NCBI RefSeq assembly: GCF_003473485.1
Contig: NC_053047.1
Location: 5,223,001-5,287,000, forward strand
From: Medicago truncatula
Lineage: Eukaryota > Streptophyta > Magnoliopsida > Fabales > Fabaceae
Direction of reading: 5' to 3'
DNA: 64,000 nt
Below are positions 22,443-35,179 of this stretch, piece after piece. Within the stretch, counting starts at the first letter, position 1, and the number at the start of each line of letters is the position of its first letter. Made by a program: the position numbers and the translations under genes. The notes beneath the pieces were generated by a model. It had not been told where the DNA came from. It ran no database searches and worked only from the letters and a program-made list of their open reading frames with translations.

Positions 22443-25291
22443 TCAGAGATTGCGGCCATGGTTTGTGTGTTATTTTTATCTATCTATATATGTATCAAAT
22501 AAATGTGTGTATGTGTGATGATATCTGTACTTTATTGCCGGATTCTCGAGTAATTTGTGGTTTGATGCATGCATGTCAACCATTTCGATACTCGATTTGA
22601 AACCAGGCATTGTGAAGGATGAACACAATGAGTATGAAAGTATATATGTATATTGATTGATTGAAATAAATTCACATGTGTATCTCTTGTGTCTTGGAGC
22701 GCATCACAATTAATTTGTCGCATCTTTTTTTTTCTTTTTTTCTTGAAACATATTCATTATTTATTTTTTATTTTTGTTTGTACTTTATTCCTTTTAATAG
22801 TTACTACACATCTGAACCCTTATTTTAATATAATCCAATAGTTTGAAATGTATTTCAATGATCCTCGTGTATTTCTAATCTAATGAATAAACACAAACGT
22901 CAATCAACTTTGGATTAATTAAGAATTCATGATTGAATCCCATGAATTTCAAATTTATTTTGTAGTAAGGACCAAATTTTAGCTTTTACATTGTGTTAAA
23001 TTTAAAGCTAGTGTAGACACACATAGTTAGTTAACTTGCACTACAAGTTAACTAGGATCTTAACTCCTTGTAACCGTTTTCTAACCATGATTACCTATAG
23101 AAGTAACCACAATTAGTTGACCGTTAGGAAGTTACAAGTTCTATATATACTCTTGCTAGCTCTACTTGTATTTTTGTTTTGTGTGAAATATTACAATGAG
23201 AATAAAGTTTTCTTCTCCTTTGAGCTTTCTTCCTCCATCAATGGAGTGTATGCTATACTTTTCACACATTGTAAATCAAACTTTAATTAGTAACTTAGGT
23301 ATCCGAACCCTGGCGATAGGAAACCAACCCTTATGCTTTACAACTAATCGCCATGGCATGGCTACGTAACTCTTTAGACAATAGACATGCCCCATGTGAA
23401 GAAATAGAAAATATCCTTAGTGGGTAAACGTCAAAAAGATCAATAGAACGTGAAAAGGGGGATGAGAGACACCAAATGCTTTGAACCCTCTGATTTTTGA
23501 ATGAAGCGAATTTGAGATTTTTTTAGTTACAAAATGTGTTCACGCTACGGCAATTAAAATACATTTCGAATTGTTCGATTATTATAAAATCAAGGGTTAA
23601 GATGTGGAGCAACTCAACCCCCTTAAGTTGGCCTAGTGGTGTCGGCTTGAAGCTTGAAGTTTGTTCATCTTCAAGGTCTTAGGTTCCATTCTTTCCGGTT
23701 TCAATTTGAATGAGTTATTTAGTGTCTTCAAAAAAAGATGTAGAATAACTCTAAATTAAATATTTACTTTTAGAGTCAATGAGTCAAAGTCAAACTAATA
23801 GATTTCCATTTTCATGCTAAAGTAATTCAGACAAAAAGAGTAGCATGCTTGTGACGCCTTCAATGATCTCTAGAATCACTTGGAGAAAAGAGAGTTGTGT
23901 TAGAAGGCTTTATGTTTAGGCGTTGTTGAAACGTTAATTGCTCGGTTGGAAGAATTCCAATTAGTTTGTTAGAGTTGTAATAGTTTGTTGTTGTAAAGTT
24001 ACATTGACGCATGTACAATAGCTACTAGTGTCAATAGTAACAATACCCCTGTAACCACCTTTTGAGTTTAATTGAAGGTGACAACTAGGGTACTCATGGA
24101 AGAATGGTGAGTAATTTACCTCAATCAATATACATTAGTCACATAAGCACATTTTTAAGTGGTATCCATGAACTATCTTGATCCCACCAACAAATTGCTC
24201 ATTTTCATTGGTTGGTGGGTAAATTATCCACTATTCTTCAAAAGTAATCTAGAAAAAATCTTAAAGGGAATAATAAATTTTGTCATCCCTCCCTAACCTT
24301 GAAAAAAAAATACTAATCTAACAACTATCTATTCAAGAAAAAAGACGACTTCGTAAATCAAAGCAATATTCACTTATAAAGCATCATATTAACTCTAAGT
24401 AGATATTTTCAAGTTAACTACAAAATACCGAATCCAGTCTTAAAAAGCATCATATTAATTTTACTTATGAAAAAAAGTTAGTTGAAGTGATACATATAAC
24501 CTAAATAACGAAGTATTCTAACCATTTATAAGTATAATTCATGTATAGAAATAACTAGTTGTTGACTACTATTTTTTGTTCTGATTAATATATACTATTT
24601 TTTCTTCTTCATACAATAAGTTTTAAAATATTTTTGTCTTTCTATCTAAACTTCACAGTTAAATGTGATGTTGTATAGACGGATTAAAAACAAAAGATGG
24701 TATGTTTTATAGAGATAAAAATTCAGCCTAAAAAAGTATATCTCATTTATATATTGTTAAAGAATATATCAGCGTCAAGATAGACATTAACATGTCCGTC
24801 TTTCCGCTTTTATTGACAAGTAACGATGAAATGGTAAAAAATAATTAAGTGAAGTGTAAAATTGAAAGAAAAGATATATTATACCAAAATACAATATATA
24901 TTTTTATATAAGGTCAAAATAAGATTGTCCAATATTGTTCTATTGTACTTTATGTTGTTGTGAATTGTTCTTATTTTAATAAAATTTAACTCATTTTTTA
25001 ATCGATAATTTAAATAATATTATGAAAATGATAAGTTAGTTTAAATGAAGAAGAGTAAAAATAAAAGAAAAAATCCAACCTAGCTAAAATAGTGTATCCC
25101 CTACTAATTTTCCAGGTAATTGAGCATATTTATCCAACATAGTTTAAATGGTAAAGTATAATAAAATAGGAGTTAAATAGTTAATGCGTCAGAATTGATA
25201 AATTTCTTTTTGTGAGTTTGTGCGTGTCGTTCAATCCTTTTTGATTGGTAGATGTATGAATTGATAAATAGTTAATGGTAGATGAAGAGTA
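22443..25291. other. Intergenic, AT-rich; possible solo LTR
   Basis: No gene is recognised. About 22991-23270 resembles a Copia-type solo LTR: it starts TGTG, has a TATA-like ctatatatac at 23142, gagaataaag after it, and ends cacaca, but I cannot find a convincing target duplication. About 23628-23735 has SINE-like box signatures (ttggcctagtggt and aggtcttaggttcc). Confidence 0.35.
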
Positions 25292-25593
25292 CTTCCTCCG
25301 TCCTATATTATAAGAAGAAGAAAAAAATCACACTTATTAAAAAAACTAAAACATAGGAGTTTGTAATATTGTTTCTTGTGTTAAGTTTTATAGGAAGATG
25401 TAAAAACAATTTTCATTGGTTATTGAGAAAATAAAAAAAAGAGCAAATTGAATGCACTTTGTATTTAATTTTCTTTTGGAAAAGATAATTTTTTGAAAAA
25501 ACATAATTAAATATGATAAAAGTTGATCTTTTTGCTTATAATTTGGGACAAAGAAAATGAATTTTTTTTGCTTATAATTTGAGACGGAGAGAG
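25292..25593. mobile_element. Stowaway-like MITE (TA target)
   Basis: The left end cttcctccgtcctatattataag and the right end cttataatttgagacggagagag are inverted-repeat termini. A TA dinucleotide flanks each side (25290-25291 and 25594-25595). The ~302-bp AT-rich interior is non-coding. This is the ctccctccgt-type Tc1/mariner-derived MITE class. Confidence 0.7.
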
Positions 25594-25649
25594 TACAAGG
25601 TAGTAAAATCGACCCTTCAGCTAGCAGTGTAGTATTTCTTAATACTATG

Positions 25650-26491
25650 GCTCTGTTTGGTAAAAATAGCGGATAGTTTATAAGCTAGCTTATAGCTTAT
25701 AGCTGATGACTGATAGCTTATAGCTGATAAGTTAGTTGAAGTGTTTGGTAAAATTAGCGGTTCAACTGACTTATAAATGTAAAATGGCATAAAAGGACAT
25801 TCTTATTTCATATTAAAATTTATATTCATTAATATTTAAGTATTTATAATTTATTAATTTAATATATTTTTTATGCATTATATTTAGAAAAATATAAAGA
25901 GTATCTACAGAGAAAACAAAATATAAAGAGTAAAAAATTTGGACGTAAAAAAAAAGTATGGAAATAAAATATAACGAGTTTAGTGAATTTAAGTAATAAA
26001 AATAATGTAAGCCTAACCAAAAGAATTTAAACGTCACTATTTTCTTTTTGCCCTTTATATGAAAAATTATAACGTAATTCATGATTTTTTTTTTTATTTA
26101 AACGGAAGGCAATGATCCTTTTTATTTATGAAAATATATATATTATGATGTAGGTATACTGCAGTTGCATAAAAACATAATTATATCTATTATTACAACA
26201 AAGGAATGCAATGGATATTTATAAGGTAATTATATCTATTAGTTAAATTATAATAAATTATAAAGGATAAAAATGGATTTTAGATAAAATATTAAGGGTA
26301 AAAATGGAAGAAATTTTGAGAAGCTATAAGCTATAAGCTTAAACGCTACTTGGAATAGCTTCTGAAAAATAGCTTATAAGCTCGTGAAATAAGCTATAAG
26401 CTCATGGTGAAAAAACATTACCAAACAGAACTTTTTTTGTCATACGAGCTTATAAGCTATAAGCTCATTGATGTGTCTTACCAAACAGACC
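25650..26491. mobile_element. Large inverted-repeat MITE ('tgtttggta' ends)
   Basis: It begins ggctctgtttggtaaaaatag and ends cttaccaaacagacc, the reverse complement. Both subterminal regions are packed with repeats of agcttatagcttataagct on opposite strands (about 25678-25730 and 26320-26470). The interior is very AT-rich with no transposase. A target duplication is not certain. This is a frequent element type in plant intergenic DNA. Confidence 0.75.
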
Positions 26492-26638
26492 TTATATAGA
26501 ATCATCAATGTTATATGGACATCAACAATTTACACCCGCTCCACGTCCCGTTTATGTAAAAATTGTCATTATTATTGAATTCAAGACTCAAATTATGGTT
26601 AATTCAACTCCATGGACCATGATTAAAATTATGGTTTA

Positions 26639-26787
26639 CTCCCTCCGTTTTTAAATATAAGTAAATTTTGATTTTTAGGTTCATTCAATTAATAATATAT
26701 GTGGTCTATATTATAAATCACATATATCATTAATTAATTGAATGAATCTAAAAGTCAAAATTTACTTATATTTAAAAACAGAGGGAG
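26639..26787. mobile_element. Stowaway MITE, near-perfect hairpin
   Basis: The 149-bp element starts ctccctccgtttttaaa and ends tttaaaaacagagggag. The arms pair over nearly their whole length and it is flanked by TA (26637-26638 and 26788-26789). This is typical of Stowaway MITEs mobilised by Tc1/mariner transposases. Confidence 0.85.
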
Positions 26788-26940
26788 TATGTATCTCTAT
26801 CCCATTTGATTGTTAGATTACCAAGACATTTTCTCCTTAAAAGCTGGATTATTTTTTAAAAACGGAGGGAATATGTATCTCTATCCCTTTTGATTGTTAG
26901 ATTACCAAGACATTTTCCCCTTGAAAACTAGAGCATTGAC
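26770..26940. repeat. ~83-bp tandem duplication including a MITE end
   Basis: The stretch from about 26770 (tttaaaaac-gaggga, then tatgtatctctatccc, then tttgattgttagattacc) recurs from about 26853. The second copy carries the right tip of the Stowaway element but not the rest. This suggests that local duplication captured the MITE border. Confidence 0.7.
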
Positions 26941-27474
26941 CCTCAATAGCACTGGAGCATTGACCCCTCTGTCTTACAATAATTATCTCTTTACTCATTT
27001 TATTTTTTCTCAAAATAATTGTCACTTTAGAATACTAATGCAGCATTTATTATTTTTTTCCATTATAATACCCGTATTTATTGAACTTCATCCAACTTAA
27101 CTACTCCATTAACTACAATTAATAAGGATGTTTTGGTAAATTATATTAATTTTACCATCAAAATCAACACATTTAATCATTTTCTTAATAACCGTGCATC
27201 AACCTTAACACCATGCAATTAATTAACCTTCATAGTATTTAACACCATGCATGCTTCCCACACGGTTAAACTATACCTTAATTTTGACAAAATATTTTTC
27301 TCACGCAAAGTCACATTAATTTAATTTCTCGTCAATTTAAGGAAATAAATAATGCTATAAATTGAATTGATATATATGAAGCCAGTTCCATTCCATGAAA
27401 ACCAATATCTATAACCATCAAGGCCACGTTAATTAATATAGATCTTGATAATATTCATTCATATATTGCACACT

Positions 27475-27611
27475 ATGACAAAAAACTACTGCTTCACTTG
27501 TTCTGCTTGTCCTTGTTGTGGCATTATTTGTGAATGGCTATAGTGCTGCTGTGGGTGTGGGAAGAGATAATCAACTGGAGAAAGATGAAGCTAATACTGA
27601 GGCAACGATAG
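27475..27611 (+). pseudogene. Paralogue of the secreted-peptide gene, frameshifted
   Basis: It aligns with 22044-22200: shared blocks include tttcacttgttct-like text, then ttgt-gtggcatta, gaatggctatagtgct and aatcaactg-agaaagatgaa. Relative to the first copy, two bases are missing soon after the ATG (27475), so the signal-peptide frame is lost. The copy has only one of the two acidic blocks and diverges after ~27611. Unlike the first copy it keeps a natural 5' region, with a TATA-like ctataaattg near 27355 and a leader without ATGs just upstream. Confidence 0.65.
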
Positions 27612-28647
27612 GTCTAAAAACCTCTTACTAAAAAAATACAGTTGAATTTCAATTTAGGTGGGTTGAACTAAAAGTTTTCTCAACTTCACCCAGAAAATAC
27701 TAATGAATTTGGACTTAGATGATTTGGTTTGGACATGTGAAGCAATTAGATGGTGGCTGAATAAAGAAAAATGATGAGATGTATGTAAGTCAAATATATT
27801 ACCAGCAACCAAAAAGAGAAGAAAACATTTAAGACATCAATTTAGCAATAAGAAAATTACTTCATCAGAGTCATCCTCGACAAATATCGATCAATACAAC
27901 ATAAACTATGAGTGGTATAAAATTTAGGTGTTTGTAGCATTGGTATAAATCTGTTCGCTTGCATGGGCAGATAGACACCAACCTGATCAGACCTTTAGCC
28001 ATCAGATCTCTTTCTTATTGCTCTCCTTAATTGCAAGATGTGTCCAATTGTACAAATAATGAGAATCTTGTTTTACATACAATGTTGGTTAATTTGCATT
28101 CATCTATATCCATAAGAAATTATAAACAACTAAAAGATGACCACAAATACTGAAATATTGCTAACATTGTCCCGTCCCATCCCATCCCATCATATAACTT
28201 CAAAGAAAATATATGTTTACAATTTACATGCATGCAAGCATAACATGACAGTAAAAGTAGACAACACGGATATAACAACATGAACACATTTGCATTGAAG
28301 AATTGAGAAATCAAAATGAACTTATATATATAATCAAAATAGAGACATTTTATTATCTATTGGCGCCGCAGTCCCCTGCTAAATTTATTTCTGTTTTCTA
28401 TGCTGATTTTTTGGGAGTTTCATCTCCTAGACTTGTAGTTTCTTAGTTTTGTGTCTTTGGGCTTAGCAAGTCATCAAGGAATGTTAGAGCTTATACAAGA
28501 TTACCAATCAAGAAACAGCCGTAAACCTCCTTAGTAGCATCAAAATTCCAACAATTAATATTGCAATATACATAAAATGTATCAAAATACTACTTCCAAA
28601 TGCAACTAATCCATTAATAAAGATAAAAAGGGTAAAAGTAGATTTAC
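27612..28647. other. Intergenic
   Basis: No gene is recognised. The final exon of eS25, expected below 28648 on the minus strand, is not visible here. A short 'cccatcccatcccatc' microsatellite lies near 28173-28190. Confidence 0.3.
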
Positions 28648-28988
<341 letters not shown>

Positions 28989-31454
28989 CAAAACATACAC
29001 AGAACGAAAATTAGTAGCAAAAAATTGAAGAGAAACTAAGGAATTCAAGTTTGAAGAGAAAGTACGCAGATAAGTGATCACAAATTCACAATCACAAACC
29101 TATCTTTTACAAAAAAAAAAATGTTACCGTATGAAAAAGCAAATTTTTTGGGTCAATATAATATGGTCCGATTATGTGTTAATTCGGGCCACAACGCACT
29201 AATTTGGGCTAAGATGGTTTACGATTGGTTAAATTTTTTCATCCTTACTTTTCTCGTGTGTCTTATAATTTTCTCGTTTTCTTTTTTCAAATTTTACAAG
29301 TTGAATCATAAAAACATGATTCACATTAGATAATTTGAACAATGTCAATATAAAAGATAACTTAGTCTCCTTTCACGGTTTTTGGTTAAATCTAGCATAA
29401 TTAAGTTAAATCTTCAGAACTTGACAAATCAAAATTTAAATCTCACTCTGTAAGAATGTTTACATTTAGTGTATGTCACTGTCTCAAATATAATTACCTT
29501 CGATGAAATGAATATAGAGAAAATTTGTGACATGTATATTTATACTTGAAAAATCATGTTATATTTTTAATATTGCAAATTTATATATAATTTTACCCCC
29601 ACAACATAAAATTATAAACATGGTTCAAAAATTTACAAACTAATAACATAAATCACTAAACTATTCTCTAATGACAGTTATTTTTCTCCCAATATAGGAA
29701 AAGAATTTAGCTTCTCCAATCCTATTATATTATGGAGAATGTTAATGAGTGTTCTTAAGACATTGTGAATTTGTGATTTCTCCTACATTTTATGAGTGTC
29801 CTTAAGGCTTGTATTTTAAATAGATAACTTTGCATCAAAAAACATCATAAAATGATGTAATTATTATTAAGATAAAAGTAAAAACTTGTATTTTCTAAAC
29901 AAAGTTTTTATTAATGAATCTTTTATTCAATCATTGCTCTTGAGACACTCGTCAATAGAATATTATTATCCATGATAAAACTGGACATTAAATGTCATTG
30001 TCACAAGAAATAATTGAAAGATTTTTATATTATGCCAGTGCCAGTACAGGTATCAAACCTTATATTAACGACTAACAAATTAAATCACATTAACAAATTC
30101 TAAAGAGCAAACGTAACAAATTGAAAGTGTCCACATATGTATCAATTGATTAACTCTATCATTGCATTTCATGGGTCCATTGAGGACAAAAAGTTACTGA
30201 GGGACCATGAAGGCTTTGGAGGGTTGACAAAAAAGAGATGAAGGAGAAAGCAATTAAGCAAAGAGAGTGGGTGGCATATTTTTCTTATAGAGTAAGGAAT
30301 GGGTTGCAAATCTTTGTGGTTTCTATATTGACCAACTGTCATGGACTCCAATAAGCTACTGCCAGGTTAATACAACTAGTTGTATTATGTAAAAATAAAT
30401 AAAAAAATTGCATTATATTCTTTGAGGTGTTCTTTCAGGAACTTATTTTATTTATTCACACATTGTAAACCAAATGCTGTATATGTAAAATATTGTATAT
30501 TCATAAAATAATTATTTAAAGTAATGAAGATCATATATTGGTTGAAGGAAAGGCAAACAGATTTTGGAACCTAAAAAAGTAGGTATTGTGAAAATATCAC
30601 GATAAATAAATCGTATGAGGAATCATGTAAAATAAAGTTCAAAGATAGGATATGAGCGTAAACAAGTTGAACCGTGTTGATTATTTAAAATTTGAGTTGT
30701 CTGAAGAAAACAAATGAATCTAAGGAAGGGTTAGGCTAACGGGTGCAAGCAAGAGAAATCTCGCATGTTACAATCGTCACTTGGTTAGAAGAATCCCTAA
30801 CCAAATGACGAAGAATCTCTCACCATTTGGTTAGAAAAATTCCACGATACAGTCGTCAATTGGTTAGAAGAATTCCTTGCCAACTCATATACACAAATAT
30901 AATTAGAGCACTAAGTTGTCAATTCATTCAATATATATATGTTTGCATATTTTAAAATAAAAGAATGAAAAGAAAAAGCATTGTTCAAAAGGAAAAGAAA
31001 AACTAAAAAACGAAAGTAGGAAAGGAAATGGAATATTGGGGAAAAGTAAAAGGACTAGATTCGTGTCTCTAAATTAATTTATTGTTGTCAATGACCGCTT
31101 CATTTATGCATGCTTTTGATTCAAATCTCTATATATTAGAGTAACACAAAACCACCCATTTCCGAAAAAAAGACCAAAACCTAAAGGAAATACATAACAA
31201 ACAGAGAAACTCTATTCTCAGATTTTCACTTAGCCTCCAATTTTTTCATATTAAAAACATTCACTCAATTTCCATGCTTCTAAACCTAAATACTACTGCA
31301 GTGTCTATTATAGCTGCAGTTTCTCTATTGGTATATGTTTTCACATATATTTTATATGTGCACAAATTTTCAGTTCCCTTTATTTAAAAACATAACAGAG
31401 TAAGAAAACAAAAACAGAACCTGTTCTGTTTCATTGCTCTTTTATTAAGAAAAA
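28989..31454. other. Intergenic, with a degraded inverted-repeat element
   Basis: About 29735-29960 has mirrored ends (gttaatgagtgttcttaaga and tcttgagacactcgtc), a non-autonomous element also seen near 58960-59270. About 30768-30886 holds two ~80-bp imperfect copies around ttggttagaagaat. The last ~330 bp before 31455, after a TATA-like ctatatatta at 31128, probably form the promoter and leader of the next gene. Confidence 0.4.
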
Positions 31455-32252
31455 ATGGGTACAATCAATTTACACAAACACAAAGCAGAGAAATCCAACA
31501 AAGTTCAAAAACATCGTCATCTTAGAATGATTGCAAAAAAATTTCGGTATGCAGAGATGTGTGTTGTGTTGATTTTGATTTCAAGGCTTTCATTCCAACA
31601 ACTACCATTGGCTTTGAAGAACTCAAGCGAATATTTTCGAGGTTTCGCGGTTAGTCCTGCTTTTGTTTTTCTTGTTGGAAACATTATCATCATCACACTC
31701 ATTGCTCAATCTGGTCACTTCTCACAACATGATTCTGCAAAAAGAAGTTCAGAACATGATCTTTATCTCGAGTTTCTCAAGAATAGCAACATGTATCAGA
31801 AAATCCAAGGTTTTGATCAGAAAAAACCCAGCGTAAAAGTTGAGAGCAACGTAAAGGGTTGTAGAATAAACGATGGATGCATGGTGAAATTATCTCAAAA
31901 AGAGAGTATAAAGAGTGAAGATGATAACAAAATGAAGTTGGAAGAGAAACAGGAGATAGAAACAGAGATGGGTTTGGAAGTGAAGGGATATAGGAGGTGT
32001 CAATCGGAAATTGAGTTGGTGAGGGGTGTGAATAGTGATGATGCGAAGGATCAAAGAGTGTTGCAAAGGTGTGAGAGTGATAATGATAAGAGTAAGAGGA
32101 AAAACATTGAAGTTGATAAAGAGAAAAAATGGAGTTTATATCCTGAAGATGGAATGAGCAGCGACGAATTTCGTCGCACCGTGGAGGCATTCATTGCAAG
32201 ACAACAGAAGCTACGAATAAATGAAGCACAAACCATATTTATTCCTAGCTAA
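31455..32252 (+). CDS. DUF4408/DUF761-type membrane-anchored protein
   Basis: A single-exon gene of 265 residues, intact. The N-terminus is basic (HKHKAEKSNKVQKHR), followed by two hydrophobic segments (about residues 35-45 and 66-84, the second FVFLVGNIIIITLIA) typical of the DUF4408 N-terminal region. A long charged, probably disordered middle (about 85-235) contains the RRCQSEIE motif. The C-terminus carries MSSDEFRRTVEAFIARQQ, the DUF761 signature. Proteins of this build are common in plants, often stress-responsive, with unknown biochemical function. The start ATG is the first in frame, with aaaaaatgg context. No lesion is seen. Family placement is by motif recognition only. Confidence 0.85.
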   Translation: MGTINLHKHKAEKSNKVQKHRHLRMIAKKFRYAEMCVVLILISRLSFQQLPLALKNSSEYFRGFAVSPAFVFLVGNIIIITLIAQSGHFSQHDSAKRSSEHDLYLEFLKNSNMYQKIQGFDQKKPSVKVESNVKGCRINDGCMVKLSQKESIKSEDDNKMKLEEKQEIETEMGLEVKGYRRCQSEIELVRGVNSDDAKDQRVLQRCESDNDKSKRKNIEVDKEKKWSLYPEDGMSSDEFRRTVEAFIARQQKLRINEAQTIFIPS

Positions 32253-32578
32253 TATGTGTCTTCTTCTGTTTAATGAACAAACAACTATGTGAATAAAGAT
32301 TAGGGCAAGTGAGTAAATAACATTTGAGTCTATTAATCTAATTTTGTTGGGTTTCTAGTTAGAAAACATGGTGGTGTTTTCCAATTTGGTTTTTATGGTA
32401 GTGTTATGTGCTTCACGCAGAAATTTCGTGTCTCCTAAACACACTCTTATTTGGTTGCCTCAATGGAAAATAATTAGTTAGGTTGCCTCAATGGGGAGAA
32501 GCTAAACACACTCTTATTTAATTAGTTAGGTTGCCTCAATGTAGGATTTGGACGCAAAGAAAAGGAAGGTTTTGGAGC
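32253..32578. other. 3' flank with short direct repeats
   Basis: Blocks 'ctaaacacactcttattt' (about 32436 and 32502) and 'aattagttaggttgcctcaat' (about 32472 and 32517) alternate as direct repeats. Part of this sequence (32472-32519) is repeated perfectly in inverse orientation at 34005-34052. Confidence 0.6.
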
Positions 32579-34052
32579 CAGGCACGGATCTAGTGTGGGG
32601 GCAATGGGTCAAGCGACCCCACTTGCCTCCACATGTGAATTGTATTTTTAACCCAAAATTAGATATATATCTAGTTTGACCCCTCTTTATATAGTATCAT
32701 TGTCTTCACATAGTTTATTTATTACACTATAAAAAGTTACAAAACTAAGAAGGATCATAATGAGTGTTATAAGAACACTAGTTGATAAATCAAAAGAAGT
32801 AGTTTTTTTTATAAAAAGTTTTTTTTTTTTTTTTTGAAAGAAGGCAAACTTGCAGCCATGCTATTTTTTTCATAAAAAGTTGTTATAATTATTATATTGA
32901 TACAAATAATGCTTATTTTTAAGATAAAATTTTCTTTTATGAAAACTTTAACCAATTATTTCAGAGCATATCGTTGGCAAGACCATACAACTACTATTAT
33001 AATATAAACTATTCTTATATTTGTTGAAAAAGGTTGTGACTGACGCTACGTTGGTGGTGAAAAAATAATTAATTATGGTTATATTTTTTACACTCTGCTA
33101 GAAATGGACAAATATTTCTTTAAAAAATCAACATTTTAGGGCAACTATAAATATAACTTGTATAATTTTCGCACGCTTACGCGTTTATAAATTTTTATGA
33201 TTTAACTTAACCCCACTTTCACTTATTAAAATTTCTGGATCCGTCAGTGTTTGGAGCACACCACTGAAATATCTTAGCAGGTTTGGAGTTGTGGCAGCCA
33301 GCTTATGCAGAGTTGGAAACAAGCACAGATCATGCAAAACTAGACTGCCAATAAGCAAACCAGTCTTGTGCGGTCTCGTCTTTGCAATTGCAATTCTTCT
33401 GAATAACAAATTATCATTAATGAAAAAGATAGTTCAAAATCTTTTATTTCCTTTAAATATTATTGTATAGATAATAGATATACATGAACTTGCAGGGGTG
33501 TGTTAGGAAAAAGAAGAGTGCTAAATGCTAATATGAACTCCCAACAAAAAGTAATGGGCCGTGAAGCTATCGTGTTTCTTTGTTAGAGTGGTGATGTTGA
33601 TTCGACCAAAGAAAAAAGAGTGGTAATGCTACAGAAAATGTTGATATTATTCGGTGTAAATTACTTTCAACTCACATTTTTTGTTTTAGGGTTTCATTCC
33701 TATGCTAACTTTTAATTTTAATTTGAACTGAAATCATGAGTACCAGTACTTCCTTCTCCCCTCCCTAACTTAATTTTCAATCATAGAGGAAGGTGGATTG
33801 AGCCATTTAACTGTTGAATTGAAGCTCATCAAAGAGGGAAAGTTATCATAATATCTTTTTTCTCTTGAGAATCTTGTACAATTCCTAGCTAATTAAAAGC
33901 AAAGATATAAAAAGCAAAAGCTAAAACATCAAATTTAGACCTAGAGCCAAAAAAAAGTTAAAATAATAATGTATTTTGGCTTGTGTAGCACCATTCCAAA
34001 TTCCAAATAAGAGTGTGTTTAGCTTCTCCCCATTGAGGCAACCTAACTAATT
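32472..34052. repeat. 48-bp perfect inverted repeat, arms 1.5 kb apart
   Basis: The left arm is 32472-32519 and the right arm is 34005-34052; they are exact reverse complements by eye. The right arm ends where the recognisable SABATH exon begins. The bracket encloses a hAT-like element (32579-33249). It could be the ends of an unknown element or the scar of an inversion or repair event. Confidence 0.8.
32579..33249. mobile_element. Non-autonomous hAT-like element
   Basis: The 671-bp element is flanked by an 8-bp target duplication TTTGGAGC (32571-32578 and 33250-33257). The ends are CAGGCACGGATCTAG and, read inward from the right, CACTGACGGATCCAG, 15 bp with about 11 matches and both beginning CA. 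The 8-bp duplication and the CA-G termini are hAT hallmarks. The interior is AT-rich with long T-runs and no transposase. Confidence 0.75.
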
Positions 34053-34054
34053 AT

Positions 34055-35179
34055 GGGAGACTCTTCCCTGACAATTCCATTCACTTTTTTCATTCCTCCT
34101 ATAGTCTACACTGGCTTTCCAAGGTATATAATTTTGATATTCAATAGTTTAAAGATTTTCAACAAAAATAAAATGGAAGCTATTTTGTGTTTATTTGCTG
34201 CAATAAAAAAAATATTTTCTTTGACCAAAAAAAATGTATGTATATTAATTATATCCATAATAATATACGTATATGATATTCCTTGCAAAGAGTAGAGAAT
34301 ATAGAACAATGCACTGATAATTAATTGTTTAATTTAATTAATTTGGCAACAGACTCCAGATGCATTGCAAGATGCTGCTATAGAACCATTGAACAAAGGG
34401 AATATTTACCTAACAAGAGCAAGCCCTCCAGCAGTGCAAAAAACATACTTTGAACAATTTCAACAAGATTTCTCATTATTTTTAAGATCACGTTCGTCTG
34501 AACTGCTTCCTGGTGGTGCCATGGTCCTAACACTTATTGGCAGAGATGAGCAAAATGAACTTATGAATGCATGGGTTGTCATTGGCATGGCACTCAATGA
34601 CATGGCCGCACATTCAACTTTAGAAAGTTCACTTGATTGATTAAAACAAGCTTTAATTTGTTCATAATGTATACTCCGGTCATATAATTTTTGATCACTT
34701 GATTAGATCTATTTACAAAGTGTGTGTGAATGTAGCTTAATGTTTTCTTTGTTAATTACCTAACAAAACAAAACCGTGTATGTATGTGTTATTTTATTTG
34801 GTATATGCAGAAGTTGGTGGAGCAATCAAAATTGGACTCATTTAACATACCATCCTATTGCCCTACGTCTGATGAGATTAGAAAAGTGATTGAAGAAGAA
34901 GGGTCTTTTGATGTTCAAAGGTTAGAGACAATTAGAACGGATTGGGTGAAAAACGTCGATGTGATCGATGATGAGTACACTGTTGTTGATGAAGAAACAA
35001 GGGCTGAGGGTGTAGCAAAGTTTATAAGAGCTGTTGCAGAACCAATTTTGAAGTCAGAGTTTGGAGAAGAAATAATGGATGAATTATTCATTAGGTTCAA
35101 AAATAAGATTATTAAACTTTATGGAGTTGAGAAATTGGAGGTTGCAAATTTAGTCATGCACATCACTAAACGTACTTGA
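34055..35179 (+). pseudogene. SABATH methyltransferase, 3' fragment
   Basis: SABATH enzymes methylate carboxyls of small molecules such as salicylate and jasmonate using S-adenosylmethionine. Visible are [20 protein letters not shown] (exon piece 34055-34123), TPDALQ then NKGNIYLTRASPP and PGGAMVLTLIGRD (34353-34640), and KLDSFNIPSYCPT then EIRKVIEEEGSF to a natural-looking C-terminus (34811-35179). The first exon with the SAM-binding motif is absent; homology begins at the edge of the inverted-repeat arm. The middle exon runs into a TGA (34638-34640) where a splice donor would be expected, and I find no usable donor. It is a 5'-truncated, broken gene. Confidence 0.8.

Noticed and set aside
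30169-30351. 60-codon minus-strand frame
   Set aside because: Short, no homologous motif, no supporting splice or promoter signals.
31517-32236. Minus-strand frames opposite the DUF4408/DUF761 gene
   Set aside because: Shadows of the intact plus-strand gene; no independent signals.
33185-33409. 74-codon minus-strand frame spanning the right hAT end
   Set aside because: It crosses the element/target boundary and has no recognisable domain.
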